Of a stretch of 20,646 nt of DNA, positions 7,474 to 14,439 are shown in pieces. The first letter of the stretch is position 1. Every line of letters starts with the position of its first letter. Below the pieces are notes generated by a model. The model made no database searches. It was not told where the DNA came from and worked only from the letters and a program-made list of their open reading frames with translations. The translations under genes were made by a program, and so were the position numbers. Origin of the DNA: Immundisolibacteraceae bacterium (GTDB lineage: Bacteria; Pseudomonadota; Gammaproteobacteria; Immundisolibacterales; Immundisolibacteraceae); NCBI GenBank assembly GCA_019090185.1, contig JAHRWJ010000046.1, positions 1-20,646 of the forward strand, in the 5' to 3' direction.

Positions 7474-8646
7474 ATGGAAGCGACAGTAGCGAATTATAAG
7501 TGGAGTGACTTGAGCGTGGTGGCCCGGGTGGGCAATGTGCCGGTATTGGCTTTTGGGCTCACGCCGCTGATTGGTCACTGGATGGGCGGAGGATTATGGT
7601 ACTGGCTGACGCCGGCGCTGTTTTTTCTGGTGATTCCGATTATCGACCTGTTGGTTGGTGAGGATCGGATCAACGCCCCGGCCGAAGCTGAACCAGAATT
7701 GGAATCAAAGCTCATTTATCGAGTACTTTGTTGGGCCTTTTTACCGCTGCAATACATCACCATGTTTTATCTGTTTGCGGTTATGACCAGCGGTGAACTC
7801 TCGTTTTATGAAATTGTTGGGGTCACCTTATCGATGATCTTTGGGGTTGGCATGGGGGCAACCGTATCCCATGAATTAGGCCATCGCCCGGCACGCATAG
7901 ACCGACTCATATCGGTGTTGATGATGGTGCCGTTTAACATGACCGATTTTTATATTTATCATAATTTTGGTCATCATAAATCGGTTGCAACTCCTGAGGA
8001 TCATGCGGCTGCACGTTACGGCCAATCGCTTTGGTCTTTCGTTTTTAAAAGCATTTACAACAAATCTAAAAGTGCCTGGGCAATTGAGGCCAGCCGTTTA
8101 GAGCGCCATGGTCTGTCAGCGCTACATTGGCGTAACCAGATGATATGGTTGGCGATGATGCCACCTGTGTTGTTGGCGGTTTTAATCTGGCAGTTTGGCT
8201 GGGTGGCGGTACCGATATTTTTAGCGCAATGCTTTATTGGTCGGATGATTCTGGCGATAGCCGACTATATGGAGCATTACGGCCTGGCCCGGCGTAAGCT
8301 GGCAAACGGTGAATATGAGCCGGTGCGAACTGACCATTCCTGGGATGATGCCTATTTGATCAGCAGTTTGATGTTCTGTCAGATTGATCGACATTCAGAT
8401 CACCATGCCAATGAGGGCAGGCCATATCAGATATTGCGGGTTATTGAGGGTGCGCCGCGACTTCCATACGGCTATATGGTGATGATTTTTGTCGCGATGA
8501 TACCGGTGCTTTGGCGCAAGATGATGCACCCCATCGTAGATGCGGTCTATGACGCTGGCAAGGTGTTGCCCCACGGTTATCCGGAAGATCTACCTGAGCG
8601 GTTTGCCGCTAGTGCCGTCTATCGACCAAAACCGGTAGCCTCATAG
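7474..8646 (+). CDS. alkB: AlkB-type alkane 1-monooxygenase (membrane non-heme di-iron hydroxylase)
   Basis: A 390-residue integral membrane protein of the AlkB/XylM hydroxylase family, which hydroxylates terminal methyl groups of medium-chain alkanes using rubredoxin as electron donor. About six hydrophobic segments surround the histidine boxes: HELGH (133-137), HNFGHH (163-168), EHYG (267-270, His268), DHSW (His288) and RHSDHH (306-311), followed by the AlkB-typical RPYQILR. VATPED (171-176) after box 2 is also AlkB-like. Differences from the consensus are Tyr162 in place of Glu before box 2 and Asp264 in place of Asn in the NYxEHYG region. The frame extends to 7390, but ATG 7474 is preferred because GAGAGG sits just upstream and the family begins here. 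No rubredoxin or rubredoxin reductase gene lies in the window. Substrate range is not deducible. It converges on the FHA/cyclase gene. Confidence 0.88.
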   Translation: MEATVANYKWSDLSVVARVGNVPVLAFGLTPLIGHWMGGGLWYWLTPALFFLVIPIIDLLVGEDRINAPAEAEPELESKLIYRVLCWAFLPLQYITMFYLFAVMTSGELSFYEIVGVTLSMIFGVGMGATVSHELGHRPARIDRLISVLMMVPFNMTDFYIYHNFGHHKSVATPEDHAAARYGQSLWSFVFKSIYNKSKSAWAIEASRLERHGLSALHWRNQMIWLAMMPPVLLAVLIWQFGWVAVPIFLAQCFIGRMILAIADYMEHYGLARRKLANGEYEPVRTDHSWDDAYLISSLMFCQIDRHSDHHANEGRPYQILRVIEGAPRLPYGYMVMIFVAMIPVLWRKMMHPIVDAVYDAGKVLPHGYPEDLPERFAASAVYRPKPVAS

Positions 8647-8682
8647 TGCAGCATCCAGTAGGCCGGTTGTCGTGGTTGCTTA

Positions 8683-9684
8683 TCAGTAGTTAGCGATAAA
8701 TTCGATCAGGTGATCCGGGGATTTGTCCCGGCTTGGTGCCAGGCAGATCTGTCCGGCTCCCTTGAGCAGTAGTTCTTCGTTATGAACTAATGTCTGTAGC
8801 TCGCCAAGCAGTAGGCAGGAGCCATTAGCACTGTGGTCTATGTAGTATCCCCGGCCCTGGCGGAATTCGAAATGGCCGTGGCCTCGAGAAACATGGGTGC
8901 CACGGATACGGACATTGTTTTCCTTGCCTCGTCCAACCGTTAACTGATTACTTTGTTCGCTTAACGCATATTGTCGAGAATCGATGATCAGCGTAAGCGC
9001 TTCGGTGTGCCCAACTGCTGAGAGTTCTCGATCAGAGGGTTGAGTTTCTGTTGGTTGATTGACAGGATTTATCGTGGGTGAACTGACCGGTTGCTGGGGG
9101 ACAATCTCTGGATTAGTGACAATCGGCAATGGTGACGTTGGAATGTCATCTTCATCTTCATCTTCATTCTCATCCGTCACCAGAAGTTCGTAAATTGGCG
9201 ATTGGCCTTTTATTATCTCTGGATGAGGTTGTAATTTGACTTGACCGGGTATCAGCCCATCCCTTATCTGATCAGCCATGGCTTCAGAAACAAGCGTTTG
9301 GGAGTTATCGGCGCTATTGGCTAGCGTAATGGCAGTATCGAGTCCTTCACCGGCGACGCTGCCAGCAATCACATGTAACTTTGCGTAATGTACTCCCAAG
9401 CGCCAAAAGCTGCCTGCGCCGGTGGTTTCTTCCGCATCACCAAGGATTAGGTTTATCTTTATGACCGCCTGTAGGGCGCTTTCAGCGCTCGGGAATGTTC
9501 CGATCAGGCCATCTTTCAAACTCTTGGTGACCACGCCACGGCTGCTAAAAATAGCTTCGGTGATCAGTGATAGGGTCTGTGTTAACTGTTGGTCTCGAAT
9601 CCACTGATTGATCGTATCGCCTTGTGCTGTTGCAGGATCGGCAAGGCTCGCAAAAAGAATTCCGGAAAGGTTGGTTGATAACAT
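8683..9684 (-). CDS. FHA-domain protein with degenerate class III nucleotidyl-cyclase-like domain
   Basis: A 333-residue cytoplasmic protein with no membrane span. Residues about 5-165 resemble a class III adenylate/guanylate cyclase domain: GVVTKSLKDGLIGTFPS (50-66), RLGVHYAKLHVIAGSV...G (95-113) and LVSEAMAD (131-138) follow the family pattern. The first metal-binding region reads FASLADPA, where cyclases have F-x-D-I-x-x-S-T, and the transition-state Asn/Arg are not evident, so catalysis is doubtful; Asp58 is kept. A very acidic stretch (171-180) and a Pro/Thr/Gln-rich linker lead to an FHA phosphothreonine-binding domain (about 231-316) with Gly251-Arg252, Ser266-Arg267-His269 and Asn287-Gly288. 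The ATG lacks a strong Shine-Dalgarno. It lies 238 bp downstream of the cytochrome operon, on the same strand. A role in phosphorylation-dependent regulation of that operon is inferred. Confidence 0.82.
   Translation of the reverse strand: MLSTNLSGILFASLADPATAQGDTINQWIRDQQLTQTLSLITEAIFSSRGVVTKSLKDGLIGTFPSAESALQAVIKINLILGDAEETTGAGSFWRLGVHYAKLHVIAGSVAGEGLDTAITLANSADNSQTLVSEAMADQIRDGLIPGQVKLQPHPEIIKGQSPIYELLVTDENEDEDEDDIPTSPLPIVTNPEIVPQQPVSSPTINPVNQPTETQPSDRELSAVGHTEALTLIIDSRQYALSEQSNQLTVGRGKENNVRIRGTHVSRGHGHFEFRQGRGYYIDHSANGSCLLLGELQTLVHNEELLLKGAGQICLAPSRDKSPDHLIEFIANY
9146..9167. repeat. Short TCATCT tandem repeat in FHA gene
   Basis: Three perfect copies of TCATCT plus TCAT. On the coding (minus) strand they encode the alternating Glu/Asp run at the start of the linker. 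Copy number could vary by slippage without changing frame, since the unit is 6 bp. Confidence 0.7.
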
Positions 9685-9758
9685 CAGGATACTGTCGGAC
9701 GTAGAGTCATAGGAGTTAGAACACGTGGCCGTATTAAAATTGAGTGATTTTTCTACTC

Positions 9759-9782
9759 GCCGCTTGCGGAACAGTTAGCGGC
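9759..9782 (-). repeat. Inverted repeat in the leader of the FHA/cyclase gene
   Basis: The arms GCCGCT and AGCGGC are separated by 12 bases, with a smaller CCGC-TT-GCGG palindrome nested on one side. It lies between the putative promoter and the ATG at 9684, so it would form a hairpin in the leader RNA or a protein-binding site. Function unknown. Confidence 0.35.
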
Positions 9783-9796
9783 AATGGTTGTGGAAA

Positions 9797-9826
9797 ACTA
9801 AATTTGGGAGCGGCGGAAGTCGTCAA
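9797..9826 (-). promoter_or_regulatory. Possible sigma70 promoter for the FHA/cyclase gene
   Basis: On the minus strand a TTGACG (-35, 9826-9821) is followed after 18 bp by TTTAGT (-10, 9802-9797, four of six consensus). It sits about 110 bp upstream of the start codon in the 238-bp spacer after the cytochrome operon. This suggests the FHA gene has its own promoter as well as possible read-through. Confidence 0.35.
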
Positions 9827-9905
9827 TAGAAATGTGATTCTAATCTGAGCGGGAAGCGAATGGTATCTGGAAGTTCCATTTTAAATGTTTATTAACAAAG
9901 TGGGT

Positions 9906-9926
9906 CTAATAGCTGTTAGCTATTAG
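9906..9926 (-). terminator. Perfect 9-bp palindrome at the end of the cytochrome operon
   Basis: CTAATAGCT and AGCTATTAG are exact inverted repeats around a 3-base loop, overlapping the stop codon (9925-9923) of the reductase gene. It would fold in the operon mRNA at its 3' end, but the stem is AT-rich and no clear U-tract follows on the minus strand. It may be a weak terminator or an RNA-stabilising hairpin. Confidence 0.4.
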
Positions 9927-11197
9927 GCGTCGATGACTAGGTTTTCCTTAGGAATAGCGACACAAGTCAGACAATTTCCCGCTTCAACTGGTGCCCCCGG
10001 TTCGTTGGGATAGTCAACTGCACCACCGATGATCGCGACCTCGCAAGCACCACAATTACCAGCTCTACAGCCGCTATCCAGCTCTGCGCCGGCAGCTTCA
10101 ACGCATTCCAGAATTGAGCCGCTGCTGGTTGACCAGGGTATTTGCTTGCCAGAGCGTTTTAATTCAATGGTCAGCTGTTTATCTGTTGATGCCGATGCGG
10201 GTTCGCTTTGTGTGTCTCGAACACTTTTTACGGTGGCAGGTCCAAATGCTTCAAAGTGCACCTTATTTTTAGGCACACCCCAGTCGTAGAGGTCACTGGT
10301 CAGGCTGTCCATCAGTGGTGCTGGTCCGCAGATGTAATAGTCGAAATTGTTAGAAGGCAGCAGCTCTTTGAATAAGGCAACGCTGACCCGAGATTTGTGA
10401 TGAAAATCGATACCAAGCTGGTCTTCTTTACGAGGCCGAGACAGGCAAATGTTGAGCTTAACGTTGGGCATCTGCTGCGCGATTTGACTGAAATGGTCGC
10501 GCATGATTAGCTCAGAGCCATCCCTGGCCCCGTAAAAAAACCAGACTTCGCGTTGGGAGTCCATCGCGGTAATAGTGTTGAGCATACTTAATACGGGAGT
10601 AATGCCGATACCACCGCCAATCAATACGACGGGGTTCTGGTGTTCTGTATCCAGATAGAAGTGGCCCGATGGGGCTTTAACGTCAATGATGTCGTCTGGA
10701 TTGAGGACATGGTGGAAATAGGTGGAAGACTTGCCATCCGGTAGGTTGGGCTGATCGCGGGGAGCCGTTTCTCGTTTTACGGTTACCCGATAGTAATCTG
10801 GATGGTTGGGGCTATCGGATAACGAATAACAACGTATTAGCGGTTTGTCTTCGTTGGGAATATTTAGTTTAAACGTCAGGTACTGGCCGGGGTTAAAGGG
10901 GGGTAACGGCTTACCATCGTGGGGAGCGAAATAGAACGAGCAGATACCTTCCGCCTCGAGTATTTTCCCACGTAGCTCGAACTTACGAAAACCTTCCCAG
11001 GCGTCTTTAGCCCGGCTGACTGCAACCTGGGAGATCTGTTGTTGACGTTCGATTTTCTCCTGCAAGAGTTCAATTTCTTGACCAAAATAACGGGTTGCCA
11101 GGCGTGCTTCCTGCCAGCTACGCCAGACCTGTAAGGAACCGTAAAGGGTGATCGCCAGTATGCCGGCGACGGCGACCAGGTCGAAAACAATTGGCAT
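9923..11197 (-). CDS. Membrane-anchored FAD/NAD(P)H oxidoreductase with C-terminal [2Fe-2S] ferredoxin domain
   Basis: A 424-residue flavoprotein reductase. Residues about 5-25 form one membrane span followed by positive residues, so the catalytic part should face the cytoplasm. A helical, coiled-coil-like region (about 38-68) follows. The FAD-binding domain has R-C-Y-S-L-S (122-127), the NAD(P)-binding domain has GGGIGITP (194-201) and CGPAPLM (290-296), and the plant-type ferredoxin domain (about 340-424) has Cys377-x4-Cys382-x2-Cys385 and Cys412. The domain order (FAD, NAD, then 2Fe-2S) is that of Hcr-like reductases, whereas NqrF has its ferredoxin first; the membrane anchor recalls NqrF. 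It is the last gene of the cytochrome operon, starting 2 bp after the porin stop. It probably moves electrons between NAD(P)H and the membrane chain, but its partner and direction are not known. Confidence 0.9.
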   Translation of the reverse strand: MPIVFDLVAVAGILAITLYGSLQVWRSWQEARLATRYFGQEIELLQEKIERQQQISQVAVSRAKDAWEGFRKFELRGKILEAEGICSFYFAPHDGKPLPPFNPGQYLTFKLNIPNEDKPLIRCYSLSDSPNHPDYYRVTVKRETAPRDQPNLPDGKSSTYFHHVLNPDDIIDVKAPSGHFYLDTEHQNPVVLIGGGIGITPVLSMLNTITAMDSQREVWFFYGARDGSELIMRDHFSQIAQQMPNVKLNICLSRPRKEDQLGIDFHHKSRVSVALFKELLPSNNFDYYICGPAPLMDSLTSDLYDWGVPKNKVHFEAFGPATVKSVRDTQSEPASASTDKQLTIELKRSGKQIPWSTSSGSILECVEAAGAELDSGCRAGNCGACEVAIIGGAVDYPNEPGAPVEAGNCLTCVAIPKENLVIDA

Positions 11198-11199
11198 GG

Positions 11200-12696
11200 C
11201 TAGAATTTTCGCCGAATTTCGAAACGAACACCGAACAGGTTCTCGGCATTCTCGCGGTCAGCGAGGATGCTGTCGGCCCGGAAAATCCATGCTTTGTTGA
11301 GTGGCTGTTGAAAGCGTACCCCAAGCCCCCATTGGTCTCCCGCAGCACGGCGGTTGGTGCTACTTTTTCGGGTCTGGAGTCCGGCGATCTCAACGACTAT
11401 CTGGCGGTTGAGGTTGAACAGGTACTCTATTCCCAGCGCACCACCCCAGGTGTTGTTGGCGCTGTCGTCGAGCTTAGGAAAGCCGGTAAGGGCATCGGTC
11501 TCGAAGTTGATGCCGGTGTTTTTTAAAATTCCACCAGCGCCAGCGTCTCTGGCCAATGATTGGGGAGTATCAAACCCGGCAAACAGATTAAAATAAGGCA
11601 CTAGAGTGCTGGGTTTGGAGGAGATCAAAGAGTTTTCGATCAACACCACAAAGCCATCGGCGGTCTGTTTTGCACTGCCGCGACGGTTCTGTCCAAAATT
11701 ACCGACCACTCTGACAGAGTTAGATAACCAACCACCATAACGTCTGGTAAAGGCCGCGGTAATGTTGTGGTAACTCAGATCGTCGAAATCACCTTCACCA
11801 TCGACATAACCGTAGCCAAGTTCCCAATAGCCATTCATCGCGTCGATGAAAGTAGTTACCCCGTACAGATTGACATTGTGGTCAGCAAGATCGCCATTGT
11901 TATCCAGAACAGCGGCGGTGGTGACTTTGTCAAAAGCGGCAAAAAAGGTGATGTCAGCATTAGAGATGTTGAACTTTGGGCTATTTAATGCAGGGATGGT
12001 AAACGCTAAGCCGGTAAACGCATCTTCGACCCAGACCCCATTTTGAAATAGCAGAGGCATTAAGCCAACCGCGAATGGCAAATCAAACTTGTTGTGCCTG
12101 CCAGTAATGCCGGCGGTAATTGCGCCTAGATCACCTTCAAAAAACAGCGCTTCCAGGTTGCCATCTAACTCTAATTTGCAATCATCTCGATCAGCGCCTG
12201 CAAATTCACAGCGCGAAAACTTTCCGCCACCATCAATCGGCCGCACAAAGGCGTGGATACGTTCGGTACTGGTGATCTGATAGTCGATATCAATGTTGAG
12301 CCGAGTCGCAACGGAGGCTATTTCCGTAGTGCCGTTATCGTTGTAGGCGACCGCGGTGCGCCAGTCGCCGTAAACCGATAGCTGGTTTTTGGTTGGGTTT
12401 TTCTCACCCCATCCATGGCCAGGAGCTTTAAGGGGGCCGTTCTGATAGATCGCCTGACCCCATTCCAGCATGGGGCGAGGCACGGTGACTTTATGTTTAC
12501 CACCATAGATTTCCAGCTGGCGTTCGGCGTCATAGGGAACCGAGTCATAACTCGGGTCGGGCTTGAACACCGACCGATCATGGCTAACTGGGTGAGCAAG
12601 TTGATCGTGATGCGCATCACCAGAGGCAAGGAGTGTCGGGGCGGCCATAACCAGTGAAACGGCTAATAGTTTTTTAAGTAGGGTTGATTCGGACAT
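11200..12696 (-). CDS. Outer-membrane beta-barrel protein (porin-like) of the cytochrome operon
   Basis: About 498 residues with a signal peptide (basic LLKK, hydrophobic core, cleavage probably after the A-S near residues 24-26), a short His-rich mature N-terminus, and a body of alternating polar/hydrophobic strands rich in Gly, Asp and Asn. It ends in R-R-K-F; a C-terminal Phe is the usual BAM insertion signal of outer-membrane barrels. A single Cys pair (in the loop C-E-F-A-G...D-D-C) could form an extracellular disulfide. I cannot assign it to a named porin family. ATG 12696 or GTG 12699 may be the start; both are downstream of GAGGAG inside the pentaheme gene. Placed between the pentaheme cytochrome and the reductase, it may form the outer-membrane part of an electron conduit or admit the substrate. 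Confidence 0.82.
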   Translation of the reverse strand: MSESTLLKKLLAVSLVMAAPTLLASGDAHHDQLAHPVSHDRSVFKPDPSYDSVPYDAERQLEIYGGKHKVTVPRPMLEWGQAIYQNGPLKAPGHGWGEKNPTKNQLSVYGDWRTAVAYNDNGTTEIASVATRLNIDIDYQITSTERIHAFVRPIDGGGKFSRCEFAGADRDDCKLELDGNLEALFFEGDLGAITAGITGRHNKFDLPFAVGLMPLLFQNGVWVEDAFTGLAFTIPALNSPKFNISNADITFFAAFDKVTTAAVLDNNGDLADHNVNLYGVTTFIDAMNGYWELGYGYVDGEGDFDDLSYHNITAAFTRRYGGWLSNSVRVVGNFGQNRRGSAKQTADGFVVLIENSLISSKPSTLVPYFNLFAGFDTPQSLARDAGAGGILKNTGINFETDALTGFPKLDDSANNTWGGALGIEYLFNLNRQIVVEIAGLQTRKSSTNRRAAGDQWGLGVRFQQPLNKAWIFRADSILADRENAENLFGVRFEIRRKF

Positions 12697-12699
12697 CAC

Positions 12700-14439
12700 T
12701 CAGCGCTCCTCAACTTCAAATTCAACGGTTGCTGGATGCATGTCTAGCATCCACTCGTTCATGGCTTGTTCCATTTCACTGGTAGCACCGACAAAGCGCA
12801 TGAAATAAATGGGCTCAGCACGACTGCGAGCTCTAACCGCGAGCTGGTATTTCCCCGGGCTGGTGATCAGTTCCGCTGGCACGCTATAACGAGCGTCACG
12901 GTGCCCCAATGGCGGAATGCTGCGGGCTTCCATGCGCACAAACGGCGGATGGTTCATCACGCTCACGGGCTGGGCTGGTGGTCGTAAAAAGGGCAGCTGA
13001 TCAACGTCGAATTGCACCGGCAGATACATCTCTCGATCGGTACCTTTGACATTGGTGGTCAGGAACTTGGTCTGGAGATTGAATAGTTGGTCATCATGTT
13101 CGATGACTCCTGCTCGGACATCTGCAGAGTGCAGATCGGCCATATCGCCAACACTGTCTACATAGCCTGATTCCCAGATGGTTTCGCCAGCTGGATTGAT
13201 CAACGCAACATTCAGCCAGATTTCAGGCTGGGCTCCAAGAGAACCAGATGGCAGGTTGTGGCCACTGTTGAGGTTGTGCAGCTCGTATTTGAACTTGAGA
13301 TTTTTACCGGCCTCGGGAGTGGCCAGGAAAAACGGTCCATCTATCCGTGAGCCATTCTCCATCAACTGCTTGCGAGCTTCTTTTTTCGCTTCGAGCTTCT
13401 CAAGGTTCTCTTCGATGATCTCACGTGCGTCTTCGCGATCGCTACTGTCGGACCAGACTTCTGGAAATTCGGGCTCTTCATCGAGCTCTTCAATTTCCTC
13501 TTCGAAATCTTCATTACCCCAGCCAGCTCGATAGTCAAATTCTAGCCATTCCTCCATCGACCAGTCGGCGGCGTCCGGATGGTGGGGGAAAATTCCTGGG
13601 TGGGCAATAGGATAGCCTGGACCAAAAAATGAGTGGTTGGCATGACTGCCTTTTGGGTCGACCTTTTTACGGCCAATGACCGCTTTAGAACCTTTTTCTT
13701 TAGCGGCGGGAATACCGGGCACACTACTCATATGGCACTCCTGACACTGCACACCGTCAGCATGAGCAGGGGAGTCTCTATATTGGTCCCATACAACCTC
13801 TAGTTTAATACCCAGGTTGACCGCTACCTGATGGCAGCTGACACAGAACTCGGACTGGTCGAGGGTTTCAAACTGAATCGCTTCATTATGGATCTTGGCA
13901 CCCCGTTCACCTTTGGCTGTCGCAACCCGATAGGCGGCCTTTTTGTCGATGACATTACGCAGACCGGCACCGTCTGAGCTACCCATCACGGGCTGAAAGA
14001 TATCTCCCGGTGCAATGTAGCGCTCGCCGTTGACCTTGTTATAGGAGTCGCTGACCCGGTGACAGGTAATGCAGGTCACTCCCTCGCGGCTCACCTGGCT
14101 CCGTTCCCAAAGCGGCATTTCACGGCCTTCACCGAGTGCGGTGCCGACGCTCATGTGACAACGCACACAGAAATGATCGATGGTAGGGGCCAGGTTATTG
14201 ATCGCCTGTTCAAATTTATGAAACATCGGTGAGATGCCGGCGTAGGCGTGGTTAGAGCTACTCCACTCGTCATAGATTTGTTGGTGGCAACCGGCGCACT
14301 GACTTGCAGACGGGAAATCACTTTCGCTGTAGACAGCTCCATGCGGATCCATTACAGAATCAGGATCATCACTGGCGAAGAGTGCCGTAGCGCTTAACAG
14401 TAAGAGTGGAAACAGAATGGCTTTTTTTAGCTGTTTCAT
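12700..14439 (-). CDS. Periplasmic pentaheme cytochrome c (c554-like)
   Basis: A 579-residue exported protein. A signal peptide (MKQLKK, hydrophobic to about residue 20, cleavage near F-A-S) precedes five CXXCH haem sites: Cys48, 91, 123, 199 and 232. The first is followed by CH-x6-W-x4-HA (Trp59, His64), a pattern of cytochrome c554-type domains that is repeated in the tetraheme protein of this operon. Further His residues (266, 269, 280, 286, 287) are candidate axial ligands. Residues about 310-360 form a very acidic then basic helical linker. Residues about 365-575 look like a beta-sandwich, with HNLNSGHNLPSGS (388-400) and GHRDARY (512-518). No CXXCK site or other NrfA signature is present. 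ATG overlaps the decaheme stop by 4 bp (ATGA), so translation is coupled. Electron carrier or an unrecognised reductase; substrate unknown. Confidence 0.88.
   Translation of the reverse strand: MKQLKKAILFPLLLLSATALFASDDPDSVMDPHGAVYSESDFPSASQCAGCHQQIYDEWSSSNHAYAGISPMFHKFEQAINNLAPTIDHFCVRCHMSVGTALGEGREMPLWERSQVSREGVTCITCHRVSDSYNKVNGERYIAPGDIFQPVMGSSDGAGLRNVIDKKAAYRVATAKGERGAKIHNEAIQFETLDQSEFCVSCHQVAVNLGIKLEVVWDQYRDSPAHADGVQCQECHMSSVPGIPAAKEKGSKAVIGRKKVDPKGSHANHSFFGPGYPIAHPGIFPHHPDAADWSMEEWLEFDYRAGWGNEDFEEEIEELDEEPEFPEVWSDSSDREDAREIIEENLEKLEAKKEARKQLMENGSRIDGPFFLATPEAGKNLKFKYELHNLNSGHNLPSGSLGAQPEIWLNVALINPAGETIWESGYVDSVGDMADLHSADVRAGVIEHDDQLFNLQTKFLTTNVKGTDREMYLPVQFDVDQLPFLRPPAQPVSVMNHPPFVRMEARSIPPLGHRDARYSVPAELITSPGKYQLAVRARSRAEPIYFMRFVGATSEMEQAMNEWMLDMHPATVEFEVEER

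Noticed and set aside
11191..11526. 111-residue plus-strand open frame opposite the porin gene
   Set aside because: It is a shadow of the barrel's 3' end; the minus-strand frame has a signal peptide, operon spacing and C-terminal Phe.
13178..13534. Ser-rich 118-residue plus-strand frame
   Set aside because: It is the complement of the Glu/Asp-rich linker of the pentaheme cytochrome; acidic codons read as Ser/Phe on the other strand.
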